Positions 1 to 6,851 of a stretch of 14,379 bases of DNA are shown piece by piece; positions within the stretch are counted from its first letter, which is position 1, and each line of letters begins with the position of its first letter. The stretch is from NCBI GenBank assembly GCA_937121005.1, contig CAKZKB010000432.1, positions 1 through 14,379 on the forward strand. The letters are read 5' to 3'. The notes under the pieces are model-generated. The model was not told the origin of the DNA, did no database searches, and saw only the letters and a program-made list of their open reading frames with translations. A program made the translations under genes and the position numbers. The DNA is from an uncultured cyanobacterium. GTDB lineage: Bacteria > Cyanobacteriota > Cyanobacteriia > Cyanobacteriales > Geitlerinemataceae.

Positions 1-402
1 TAAAAATCCTTCAAAAATAAACGGTTGCGGCGGCAATCCAGATGCAGATAAGGCAGTCACAACCGCATTCGCACCGGGAATAGGAATCACGTCGATATTG
101 GCATCAATACACGCGCAAACGAGCTCGTAACCGGGGTCGGAAATGCCGGGAACTCCTGCATCGCAAACCAGGGCGATCGTCTCTCCATTTGTGGCGCGAT
201 CGACCAGTTCTCGGGTACGTTGGTGGCGGTTGCGATCGTGGTAGCTAATTTGGGGCGTATCGATATCGAAATGTTTTAACAATCGTCCCGTATGGCGAGT
301 GTCTTCAGAGGCGATCGCGTCAGCTTCCCGCAGCATCCGAATTGCCCGGTAGGTCATATCTTCTAAGTTTCCGATGGGAGTGGCAACAATGTAAATAGGC
401 AT
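1..402 (-). CDS. rsmI: 16S rRNA (cytidine-1402-2'-O)-methyltransferase RsmI, N-terminal part, cut by window edge
   Basis: The first 134 codons are present; the C-terminal half lies left of the window. The translation begins MPIYIVATPIGNLEDMTYRA, the SAM-binding N-terminal strand and GNLxD motif of RsmI. It continues with SEDTRHTGRLL (about residues 34-44), the SYHDRNRH segment, LVCDAGVPGISDPG (about 82-95) and PIPGANAVVTALSASGLP (about 109-126), all in family order. RsmI 2'-O-methylates C1402 of 16S rRNA in the decoding centre. The ATG at 402-400 is the only possible start, because an in-frame TGA lies 18 nt upstream. No strong Shine-Dalgarno sequence is visible. The gene points away from the DUF928 array, so the two are not co-transcribed. 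Identification is secure from the motif series. Confidence 0.95.
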   Translation of the reverse strand, partial: MPIYIVATPIGNLEDMTYRAIRMLREADAIASEDTRHTGRLLKHFDIDTPQISYHDRNRHQRTRELVDRATNGETIALVCDAGVPGISDPGYELVCACIDANIDVIPIPGANAVVTALSASGLPPQPFIFEGFL

Positions 403-618
403 TTGTGTCGAATCGCGTCAACAACCCGGTCACAAACTCACTCCCAGCCGCCGATTGAGACCCGAAGCTGCGGGGGTGACAACTGAGGCTGCAAGTTAGG
501 CCAGTTGCACGATTGAAGGAGATATGGTAAAAAAGGATGAGCCTCATTTATTTTCAACAAGGCTCATCTAATGAAAATAATTCAATTACCCTCATTGTAC
601 CACAAACATCTTCTTAAA
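403..618. other. Gene-free stretch between rsmI and the DUF928 array
   Basis: No convincing gene is seen. The only structured element is the inverted repeat at 536-568. The short open frames here are not supported by codon pattern or homology, and the one on the minus strand overlaps rsmI out of frame. Confidence 0.5.
536..568. repeat. Inverted repeat, 8-bp perfect arms
   Basis: GATGAGCC (536-543) and GGCTCATC (561-568) are perfect reverse complements around a 17-nt A/T-rich loop. It lies upstream of rsmI on the minus strand and upstream of the DUF928 array on the plus strand. It could be an operator or a transcribed hairpin. There is no T-run after either arm, so a terminator role is weak. 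Confidence 0.4.
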
Positions 619-709
619 TGGCAACTGAACTTGACTCTCTCAAGTGGGACTAGAATCCCTCACGGCTGCTTCGTTTGCGAGCTTGCCTGAAACAGACGAC
701 AGCAATTAA
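619..709 (+). pseudogene. C-terminal remnant of a DUF928 gene
   Basis: In the frame ending at TAA 707-709 the translation reads LSQVGLESLTAASFASLPET followed by DDSN. It nearly matches the C-terminus encoded at about 1078-1157 (LSQVGLESLTAASFVSLPET) and resembles the end of the intact gene at 1173-1979. Homology can be traced back to TGGCAA at 619, where the intact relatives encode the ...LWQ... segment, with a small indel that breaks the frame at about 632. Everything upstream (signal peptide and body) is gone. It is the first of three tandem DUF928 copies and ends 38 nt before the start codon of the next. Confidence 0.75.
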
Positions 710-747
710 GATAACCTTCTTAACTTTCACCAAATAACTCAAATACC

Positions 748-1160
748 ATGGCTCGACCCCTACTTTTCTTTGCTGCTACGGTGTTAAGTATCGGGCTAAT
801 TTCCATTCCTGCCAACACCCAACAAACACCGCAATCGATTCGCTTCGTTCCCCTTTCTGCAATCCTGAAAATTTCATGACGGAAGAGGCAGTTTTTGGCT
901 GGATCGATCGCGTCGAACCGAGTCCAGAGTTGGCGCAACAATTAGACGGTGCTTCTGAGGTCGATCGCGCCATTTTGTATGCCGAACATGGGATGTGGTA
1001 CGATGCAGTAGCGACGCTGGCAGCATTGAGGCGATCGCGGCCAGAAGATACGGAAATCGACTCGCTATGGCAAGATTTACTATCCCAAGTTGGTCTAGAA
1101 TCTCTCACTGCTGCTTCGTTTGTGAGCTTGCCTGAAACGAACGATCGCGATTCCATCTAA
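748..1160 (+). pseudogene. DUF928 gene with a large internal deletion and frameshift
   Basis: Two parts of one ancestral gene are visible. From ATG 748 the frame encodes a signal peptide (MARPLLFFAATVLSIGLISI...) and then QSIRF, matching the start of the intact neighbour (MFRPLVFIATTLLSMGLVSM...RSIRF). It stops at TGA 877-879. In another frame, from about 860, CNPENFMTEEAVFGWIDRVE leads into the DUF928 C-terminal helical region (EVDRAILYAE, WYDAVATLAALRRSRPEDTE) and ends at TAA 1158-1160. By alignment with the 268-residue neighbour, roughly 140 residues between SIRF and the Cys before the GW motif are missing. The open piece from 876 to 1160 should not be taken as a real small gene, because it lacks the export signal and the core of the domain. 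Confidence 0.8.
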
Positions 1161-1172
1161 CCCCTAAGTACA

Positions 1173-1979
1173 ATGTTTCGACCTCTAGTTTTTATAGCAA
1201 CAACCCTACTCAGTATGGGTTTGGTTTCGATGCCTCTTAATGCTAGCGAAATCCCGCGATCGATCCGCTTCGATTCCCCCACGTTTGCTGAGGAAAACGA
1301 ACGACCCGGAAGACGGCAATCGGGCGGATCTCGCTGTTCGTGCCTTCGCGGGTCGATCGTCGCTTTGTTACCCGAAAATGGCTGGGGATTGACGATTGAC
1401 TCTCGTCCCGATTTTATCGTCTATATCCCCCCTTTGTGGGCAATAGAAACCGAATCGGTGACGCTGAAAAATGCACCCAATGTCGATGGCTGGCGGATGC
1501 AAAAAGGAGGCGGGAGTACCGACACTTTTATCATCGAATTTGTGCTGATGGATGTAGAGGATGAAGACAATAGAAATGTCGTTTATCAAACGACATTCGA
1601 GAGCGATGAATTTCCAGGACTGATGCAGCTATCCCTACCGGAAACTACGCCGCCGTTGGTTGTCGGTAATCGCTATATGTGGTTTCTTTCTCTGATTTGC
1701 GATCGCGACGATCGCTCGGGAGATGAATTTATGTTCGGTTGGCTCGAACGCGCGAATCCGAGTCCACAGTTGGTGCGAGAACTCGCAGGGACTTCCGAGG
1801 TCGATCGCGCTATTTTGTATGCCGAATACGGGTTATGGTACGATGCAGTGGCGACGCTGGCAACATTGAGGCGATCGCGTCCCGAAGATACGGAAATCGC
1901 ATCGTTATGGCGATCGTTACTGTTCCAAGTTGGATTGGAATCTTTGAACGATACGGCTTTTGTCAGCATACCCGATTGA
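1173..1979 (+). CDS. Secreted DUF928 domain protein, intact copy
   Basis: The protein has 268 residues, the usual size for the cyanobacterial DUF928 family. Residues 1-25 form a signal peptide (MFRPL, then a hydrophobic core, then LNAS). DUF928 features follow in order: a Gly/Arg/Cys-rich start (RRQSGGSRCSC, 47-57), VALLPENGWGLTIDSRPDF (63-81), YIPP (84-87), a beta-rich section with YQTTF (138-142), LSLPET and GNRYMWFLSLIC (165-176). The C-terminal part has FGWLER (188-193), SEVDRAILYAEYGLWYDAVA (208-227) and LWRSLLFQVGLESL. The family's molecular role is unknown; members are predicted periplasmic or surface proteins. The ATG at 1173 is chosen because it gives the signal peptide and lies 12 nt after the preceding pseudogene. 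It is the only intact member of the array. Confidence 0.88.
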   Translation: MFRPLVFIATTLLSMGLVSMPLNASEIPRSIRFDSPTFAEENERPGRRQSGGSRCSCLRGSIVALLPENGWGLTIDSRPDFIVYIPPLWAIETESVTLKNAPNVDGWRMQKGGGSTDTFIIEFVLMDVEDEDNRNVVYQTTFESDEFPGLMQLSLPETTPPLVVGNRYMWFLSLICDRDDRSGDEFMFGWLERANPSPQLVRELAGTSEVDRAILYAEYGLWYDAVATLATLRRSRPEDTEIASLWRSLLFQVGLESLNDTAFVSIPD

Positions 1980-1991
1980 CCGAGGATATCC

Positions 1992-2120
1992 TGAATACAA
2001 GCCCCCGAATTCATTCGTGGAAACTCAGAGCGAAGCATCGTCACAAGCTCCTGGCTTTAGACATGGGGTTGAAATTTTTAATTTTTAATTTTTAATTTTT
2101 AATTCCGCGAAGCGGTTGAC
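1992..2120. mobile_element. Palindromic repeat, copy 1; resembles an IS200/IS605-type end
   Basis: This stretch and 6852-7028 share ATACAAGCCCCCGAATT and CTGGCTTTAGACATGGGGT in the same order and nearly the same spacing. Inside is a near-palindrome, CCCCGAAT-TC-ATTCGTGG (2003-2020), and a CCCC...GGGG hairpin around CTGGCTTTAGACAT. Four tandem copies of a 7-mer (AATTTTT) and a CCGC-GAA-GCGG hairpin (2105-2115) end the unit. The double hairpin resembles cyanobacterial IS200/IS605 (TnpB) right ends, but no transposase gene is present, so it would be a relict or MITE. The link to IS605 is from memory of such ends and is not proven here. Confidence 0.5.
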
Positions 2121-2160
2121 CAGTGAGATGTAGCATCAATCTGTTAAAATTGCCGTAACT

Positions 2161-2269
2161 ATTCAGGTGTCCGATCGTCAACAGGCGTAGAAACCCGGTT
2201 TCTCAAAGGATAAACTCGAATTTTATCTGGAGATCTGCCAGAAACCGGGTTTCTGAGTGCCACCTGAAT
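2161..2269. mobile_element. MITE-like element with terminal and nested inverted repeats
   Basis: This 109-bp unit is bounded by perfect 9-bp inverted repeats ATTCAGGTG (2161-2169) and CACCTGAAT (2261-2269). Nested inside is a perfect 15-bp pair, AGAAACCCGGTTTCT (2189-2203) and AGAAACCGGGTTTCT (2240-2254). Each nested arm is itself nearly palindromic. The unit has no coding capacity, and no clear target-site duplication is visible at its edges. Such AGAAACC(C/G)GGTTTCT elements recur between genes in Oscillatoria-like cyanobacteria (recollection, not checked). Confidence 0.55.
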
Positions 2270-2356
2270 GCTTACAAATTGCCCATGGGGGGATCTCGAG
2301 TTCTACCTTAAGGTGGAGGTTGGCGGCTCTCCCTTCTAGTAGAGTAGGTTTGGGAT

Positions 2357-2390
2357 AACGGAGTGTGCTAAAACTAGCATCATTTCCGTT
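2357..2390. promoter_or_regulatory. Two-part dyad upstream of the carbinolamine dehydratase gene
   Basis: AACGGA (2357-2362) pairs with TCCGTT (2385-2390), and inside it TGCTA (2366-2370) pairs with TAGCA (2375-2379) around AAAC. The centre lies about 46 nt before the ATG at 2420, so it could be an operator or a 5'-UTR hairpin. No clear -35/-10 pair could be fixed beside it. Confidence 0.35.
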
Positions 2391-2419
2391 GTCCGCGATC
2401 GCAACAGAAACGAGAAAGT

Positions 2420-2758
2420 ATGAGTTCCCTAACCCAACAAAAATGCCAACCTTGTCATGGTAATGCCTCTGCTGTTACGAAAGAGGAAATGTCCGAACTG
2501 AAATCTCAAGTTCCCAACTGGGAGATTGTGGAAACAGGAGGCGTACCTCAGTTAAAGCGTCAATTCAAATTTGATGACTTTAAAGGGGCGCTTGACTTTA
2601 CCGATCGCGTCGGACAAGCAGCAGAAGAAGAAGGACATCATCCCGAAATCGTCACTGAATACGGGGCAACAACGGTGAAATGGTGGACGCACGCCATTTC
2701 TGGATTGCACAAAAATGATTTTATCATGGCGGCAAAAACTGACGAACTTGCCAGTTGA
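2420..2758 (+). CDS. 4a-hydroxytetrahydrobiopterin dehydratase (pterin-4a-carbinolamine dehydratase)
   Basis: The protein has 112 residues, the normal size for this family. It catalyses dehydration of 4a-hydroxytetrahydropterin to quinonoid dihydropterin, recycling pterin cofactor in the cytoplasm. The family signature is complete: EEGHHPEI (70-77), with the paired catalytic His at 73-74, then Y81, WWTH (88-91) and D100. Upstream sits WEIVETGGVPQLKRQFKF, the typical first strand and turn. The N-terminus has a CxxC pair (KCQPC, Cys9 and Cys12), common in cyanobacterial members. The ATG at 2420 follows GAGAAAG, a weak ribosome-binding site. The gene stands alone between repeats, with no phenylalanine hydroxylase next to it. 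Its in vivo substrate in a cyanobacterium cannot be read from the sequence. Confidence 0.93.
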   Translation: MSSLTQQKCQPCHGNASAVTKEEMSELKSQVPNWEIVETGGVPQLKRQFKFDDFKGALDFTDRVGQAAEEEGHHPEIVTEYGATTVKWWTHAISGLHKNDFIMAAKTDELAS

Positions 2759-2775
2759 GACTTCCTCAACGATTA

Positions 2776-2920
2776 GGTATAGGGCGAAGCATTCGCCATC
2801 GGTTTTGTGGAGATATCTTCATTTTCTGGACGCACCTACTAACGGTAGGGATAGGGCGAAGCATTCGCCATCAGGTTTGTGGAGATATCTTCATTTTTGG
2901 GTGCGAATGCTTCGCCCCTA
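2776..2920. repeat. Two-copy 54-bp direct repeat with GGCGAA-GCA-TTCGCC hairpins
   Basis: A 54-bp unit at 2776-2829 recurs at 2848-2901 with few differences (period 72). Each unit carries the hairpin GGCGAA-GCA-TTCGCC and the string TTTGTGGAGATATCTTCATT. A third, inverted half (TGCGAATGCTTCGCCC, 2902-2917) pairs with the second copy. The block fills the gap between the dehydratase gene and the convergent haloperoxidase gene. It could act as a bidirectional hairpin terminator, but no transposase or T-run supports a specific role. Confidence 0.65.
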
Positions 2921-2939
2921 CAGAGGGTGGAATGGAGTT

Positions 2940-4811
2940 TTAAACTGTACCGTTAATAAACTGTTGGGCGCGATCCCAAACCGCACCCCCAACTTGACGA
3001 CCTAATGTGCGTCCGTCAATATCCCCCGCTTCAATGTGAATGCCGCCATAAATGCGAGAAAGCCCGGATTCCTCAGCCGCAGCCGAGAATGTCGGCCAGG
3101 ATAAAGTCACATCTTGAGAAGGAGAGGTTCCGGCATCAAAACGATTGTTCCCTGCGGTTTGAGTGAAGGACAAACCAAGCACATCGCTACCCGTTTCTCG
3201 CAGCAAAATTTCTGCCGCCGCCGCACTAAAGGTACTGTGACCGGAAACATATTCTCCAAACGGAGGCGTGGCACTGAGTATGGCTTGGTAAGGAACAAAT
3301 TGGTCTCCGCGAATGGTTTGCGTTCCCAATCCAGGGCCGCCCCAAGCCTGGATCGGTTGGTCTTGGAAAACAGCAGCAATTCCCGTAATTGGACGGGCCG
3401 AATCGTAAAATACTTTGGTTTCCCAAGCGGCAATTCCCGCATCCATGACCCCATTCCCCAATGCAAAGAACAACTTCACATCATCGTCGATGCTGTGGTT
3501 GTCGCGTTCGGAAATAAACTGACCGAAACCCATCCAAGATCCCGGCGGGAAGGACGTACCCGGCCCATCTTCCCAAAATTCGGCGATGACTTTTTGTTCG
3601 TCAGTAAGGTTGGCACTTGGTTGGACAATTTCACTATACTGGCGGATGTATTCTTCAGTTCCAAATAGAGGCGGGCCGCCGGGACGAAATTGGCCGCCGG
3701 ACTCTAAACCAAAGGGAATCACTTGACCCCATTGCGGCGTGAGAAACTGCTGTACAATTCCACTGGTATCGCGCAACGGTTGATAGAGAGGTTGCCAGCG
3801 ATCGGGATCGACAATAACGCTAAAGTCGCCAATTTCTGGGGGGTTAACGGGGGTATAACCAGTGGTGTCGGAGTAGTCTCCAAGTTGGTTGGATCCGTCG
3901 TTGCGACGGAACTGCATGAGGGTTTCGGCAGAGACGTTACCAATACCGGCCGGATCGGTGGTGTCGGTGGTGACATCAGCCGGATCGAAGCCTAACACGG
4001 TCATGGCTTCGTTAAACAAAGCGACTTGGGTGGGAAAGAGTTCTGCGAGTGTCCGATAGGCGGCGTAGCTGACGGCTTCGTTTTTGTTGGCGAGGGTGTT
4101 TTCACCAGGCGGACGCTGGAGGGTATTGCCTGTTTGGGTACTGACGGCCGGATCGTTGTAGGCGGCCCAGGCATCGAACATGGCAGTATGGACGATACCG
4201 TAGGCCCGAGAGGCGATCGTCGGCCCGACACCCGTTTTTCGTACCGCTTCCTGCATCACTTCATCCCACAAACTGACGCTGTTGAGATGAATGTCATCGA
4301 GATTTCGCAATACGGCGGGTTGTACTTGGTCGTTGGAGGCGACGAGAACGGCTTGGATCCCGTCGGTTGAGGGGTAGGCGGCGGCGTTGGGGGTCAGGTT
4401 CAGTTCGTAGTCGCTTTCTCCTCCTCGCGATCGCACGCTGACAAAATAGGTTCCGGGGTTAAGAAGCAGATCGAAGTCTTCGGGAACGCCATTCCCAGAG
4501 ATAGAAGAGGCAATTCGTTCGCTGTCGGGGTCGATCGCGCCGTTACCATTAAAATCGCCAATGATGTCGATTTCAGTATTGTTATCGAAGTCGGCAAGGT
4601 CTACAATGAGTTGGCTGGGCGTATCGAGGGTAAAGGAATAAACATCTATCGGATCGCTACCGCCGATCGTCCCTGCGATGTTGTTGCGCGATCGCAGTAC
4701 GCCTTCAAATCGAGCAGTTGCTAAGGTCTCGCCTGCTTCATCGTGGATGAAATCCTCTGCATCCAGTCCGTAAATTTGTAGGAACTTGCGAAAATCGTTT
4801 AAGTCTTCCAT
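2940..4811 (-). CDS. Vanadium-dependent haloperoxidase (PAP2 superfamily) with N-terminal PPC domain
   Basis: The protein has 623 residues. The C-terminal half carries the full vanadate/phosphate pocket: K466 and R473 (ETKVFYDSARP), S523-G524-H525 (YVSGHSTFSAA) and R586 with H592 (SRIYGGIHIEAGDIDG). The K-R spacing of 7 and R-H spacing of 6 match characterised vanadium haloperoxidases. Residues about 35-140 look like a bacterial pre-peptidase C-terminal (PPC) domain (DVYSFTL, LIVDLAD, GTYFVSV, YELNLTP), with a calcium-type loop DFNGNGAIDPDSE (86-98). Known relatives use peroxide and halide to make hypohalous acid; phosphatase activity is the alternative. The ATG at 4811 is the first possible start, because an in-frame TAG lies 15-17 nt upstream. 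That leaves no Sec signal peptide, which is odd for a PPC protein. Halide preference cannot be told. Confidence 0.9.
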   Translation of the reverse strand: MEDLNDFRKFLQIYGLDAEDFIHDEAGETLATARFEGVLRSRNNIAGTIGGSDPIDVYSFTLDTPSQLIVDLADFDNNTEIDIIGDFNGNGAIDPDSERIASSISGNGVPEDFDLLLNPGTYFVSVRSRGGESDYELNLTPNAAAYPSTDGIQAVLVASNDQVQPAVLRNLDDIHLNSVSLWDEVMQEAVRKTGVGPTIASRAYGIVHTAMFDAWAAYNDPAVSTQTGNTLQRPPGENTLANKNEAVSYAAYRTLAELFPTQVALFNEAMTVLGFDPADVTTDTTDPAGIGNVSAETLMQFRRNDGSNQLGDYSDTTGYTPVNPPEIGDFSVIVDPDRWQPLYQPLRDTSGIVQQFLTPQWGQVIPFGLESGGQFRPGGPPLFGTEEYIRQYSEIVQPSANLTDEQKVIAEFWEDGPGTSFPPGSWMGFGQFISERDNHSIDDDVKLFFALGNGVMDAGIAAWETKVFYDSARPITGIAAVFQDQPIQAWGGPGLGTQTIRGDQFVPYQAILSATPPFGEYVSGHSTFSAAAAEILLRETGSDVLGLSFTQTAGNNRFDAGTSPSQDVTLSWPTFSAAAEESGLSRIYGGIHIEAGDIDGRTLGRQVGGAVWDRAQQFINGTV

Positions 4812-4958
4812 TGTCGGATCGCTCGCCTATAGTGTAATTTGTCAATCGTCCGATCGGGAGATTTTGCCCCCTATCGATAGTAGCAGTCGAGATCGAAAAG
4901 TGACATTAAAATATTTCGAGATGTTACGATCGCGGGTGGTATTGCCCACATCTAAATA
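4812..4958. other. Divergent intergenic region (haloperoxidase / cbiG-cobJ)
   Basis: These 147 bp must hold promoters for both divergent genes. On the minus strand TTGACA lies 32 nt upstream of the haloperoxidase ATG, but no -10 box sits at the usual spacing. On the plus strand GTGACA (about 4900) is followed 17 nt later by GTTACG, a weak pair. There is no strong ribosome-binding site at either start. Confidence 0.3.
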
Positions 4959-6806
4959 ATGAATCCTGCCTTCGATCGCTTTACCCCTCTGGCCGCCATT
5001 GCCACCACCCCTGCTAGCGCCCGTCGCTTACAATTGTTATGCGACGCAGCCGACGCAACCCTGTGGGTTCCCCCCGCATTAGCCCATCTGCCCGGAACGA
5101 AAGCGTACTCTGGATCCCTGAGAGACTGCCTGGCCGACCTGTGGCCCCAGCATCGGGCCTTTGTTTTCGGCTTGGCGGCGGGGGCGGTGGTACGCTTGAT
5201 TGCCCCGTTGCTGCAAGATAAGTCGGTGGATCCAGCAGTGGTGACGATCGACGAGGGGGGCAAGTTTGTCGTCAGTTTGTGTAGCGGGCACCAGGGCGGG
5301 GGCGATCGCCTGACCCAACTCCTGGCCCGCCAACTTGGGGCCACTCCGGTAATTACCGGGACTTGTGCCGAGTCGGGACTCCCCGCCGTCGATCTGTTGG
5401 GGGAACCTTTTGGGTGGCGGCGCGGATCTGGGGACTGGACGGGGGTAAGTGCGGCGATCGCGCGAGGAGAAAAAGTCCAAGTCATCCAAGAAGCGGGCTC
5501 GAATTTGTGGCAGCAACATCTCCCGGAAGATCGTCCGTTTCAACTGGACTGGCACGATGTTTCACCACCGCAAGGACGGATCTGGATTAGCTTTACGCAA
5601 CGCCAATTTGACCCGGATTCGGAACTGCCGAAAGTGCAGTGGCATCCGCGCGTTTTATGGGTAGGAATGGGCTGCGAACGGGGCACGCCCAAAGCGGTTT
5701 TAGAAGCAGCGATCGCGCGGGTATTTCGATCGCACCATCTGGCTGAAGATGCGATCGCGGGTGTGGCAACGATCGACATCAAACATGACGAAGTGGGGTT
5801 AGTGGAACTGTGCCGCGATCGCGCTTGGAAATTGCGTACCTTCCCGGCAGAACAACTGAACGCGATCGCGGTTCCCAATCCTTCGGACACGGTGAAAAAT
5901 GCCGTCGGTACGGCTAGCGTTGCCGAAGCATCCGCCATTGCTGCTGTCGAGACGAAAGACAGTGCGCCGTTACTGGTTTCTAAGCAAGTTTACCGCGAAG
6001 ACGGACAACCGGGAGCCGTTACCGTTGCTGTCGCCAAAAGCGACATTGAATTTGTGGGACGCACGGGACAGTTATTTCTTGTCGGTATGGGGCCGGGAAA
6101 ACTAGAACAGATGACCCCGGCAGCACAAAACGCGATCGCCTCTGCGGATGCAGTCATCGGTTACAGTTTATATATCGATTTGGTGCGTCCTTTGTTGCAA
6201 GCGGGGCAAATTGTAGAATCCTTGCCCATCACTGAAGAACGAAACCGGGCGCAACGGGCGATCGCCCTGGCAAATTGGGGCTTGTCGGTGGCAGTGATTT
6301 CGTCAGGAGATTGCGGTATTTATGGCATGGCGGGGCTGGTTTTTGAGGCCTTGCGATCGTCGCGTTGGGATGGTAAAATACCTCAAGTACAGGTCTTTCC
6401 AGGAGTAACCGCCATGCAAGCGGCCGCTGCCCGCATTGGTGCGCCGTTGATGCACGATTTTTGTGCCATTAGTTTGAGCGATCTACTCACCCCTTGGAAT
6501 GTTATCGAACAGCGCTTGCAAGCCGCCGCCACCGCCGATTTTGTGGTCGGTTTGTACAACCCCAAATCGCAAAAGCGCATCGAACAAATTGCCGCCGCAC
6601 AATCTATTTTTCTCCAACATCGATCGCCGCAAACTCCCGTCGCGATCGTCCGTTGCGTCTATCGCGAAGACGAACGCATCGTTTTTAGCACGTTACAACA
6701 CTTTCTAGAAGAGGCGATCGATATGTTAAGTGTTGTCCTGATCGGGAACAGTACGACAACGGTGGAAAAAGGATGGATGGTGACACCCCGAGGATACTAT
6801 CAGTAA
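4959..6806 (+). CDS. cbiG-cobJ: CbiG-CobJ fusion: cobalt-precorrin-5A hydrolase / precorrin-3B C17-methyltransferase
   Basis: This is a 615-residue two-enzyme protein of the corrin-ring pathway, cytoplasmic. The CbiG part spans about 1-305: FGLAAGAVVRLIAP (70-83), the signature GHQGGGDRLTQLLA (110-123) with VITGT, and the C-terminal motif WVGMGCERGTP (234-244). A linker of about 60 residues (306-367), rich in Ala and Val, joins it to CobJ/CbiH (about 370-612). The CobJ part shows FLVGMGPGKLEQMTP (373-387), SSGDCGIYGMAG (448-459), FPGVTAMQAAAARIGAP (480-496), HDFCAISLSDLLTPW and LYNPKS (532-537). CobJ methylates C17 with ring contraction; CbiG opens the delta-lactone and releases acetaldehyde. 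The presence of CbiG points to the early-cobalt route, so the CobJ half probably acts as CbiH. Such fusions are known in cyanobacteria. No cobalamin riboswitch was found upstream. Confidence 0.93.
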   Translation: MNPAFDRFTPLAAIATTPASARRLQLLCDAADATLWVPPALAHLPGTKAYSGSLRDCLADLWPQHRAFVFGLAAGAVVRLIAPLLQDKSVDPAVVTIDEGGKFVVSLCSGHQGGGDRLTQLLARQLGATPVITGTCAESGLPAVDLLGEPFGWRRGSGDWTGVSAAIARGEKVQVIQEAGSNLWQQHLPEDRPFQLDWHDVSPPQGRIWISFTQRQFDPDSELPKVQWHPRVLWVGMGCERGTPKAVLEAAIARVFRSHHLAEDAIAGVATIDIKHDEVGLVELCRDRAWKLRTFPAEQLNAIAVPNPSDTVKNAVGTASVAEASAIAAVETKDSAPLLVSKQVYREDGQPGAVTVAVAKSDIEFVGRTGQLFLVGMGPGKLEQMTPAAQNAIASADAVIGYSLYIDLVRPLLQAGQIVESLPITEERNRAQRAIALANWGLSVAVISSGDCGIYGMAGLVFEALRSSRWDGKIPQVQVFPGVTAMQAAAARIGAPLMHDFCAISLSDLLTPWNVIEQRLQAAATADFVVGLYNPKSQKRIEQIAAAQSIFLQHRSPQTPVAIVRCVYREDERIVFSTLQHFLEEAIDMLSVVLIGNSTTTVEKGWMVTPRGYYQ

Positions 6807-6851
6807 CGCGATCGTCCTCCAATCCTAACTCTAGATTGACCAAGCCGATCG

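Noticed and set aside
876..1160. 94-codon open frame as an independent small gene
   Set aside because: It is the C-terminal piece of an internally deleted DUF928 gene, with the matching signal-peptide piece just upstream in another frame.
1673..2044. Related minus-strand open frames opposite two DUF928 copies (776-1156 and 1673-2044)
   Set aside because: They resemble each other only because the plus-strand genes are paralogues. The conserved reading is the plus-strand DUF928 frame.
2776..2901. Possible CRISPR array
   Set aside because: Only two long copies with a 72-bp period, internal hairpins and no cas genes; not a CRISPR pattern.
2715..3005. Small plus-strand open frames across the hairpin repeat
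   Set aside because: The repeated peptide simply reflects the 54-bp direct repeat, and the frames overlap the dehydratase end and the haloperoxidase 3' end.
3114..3668. 184-codon plus-strand open frame opposite the haloperoxidase gene
   Set aside because: It lies antisense to well-conserved haloperoxidase sequence, including the catalytic motifs, and its translation has no recognisable pattern. It is a shadow of the real gene.
4952..5485. 177-codon minus-strand open frame opposite the CbiG part
   Set aside because: Rich in Arg/Pro/Ser as expected from antisense of a GC-rich gene; the plus-strand frame has clear CbiG motifs.
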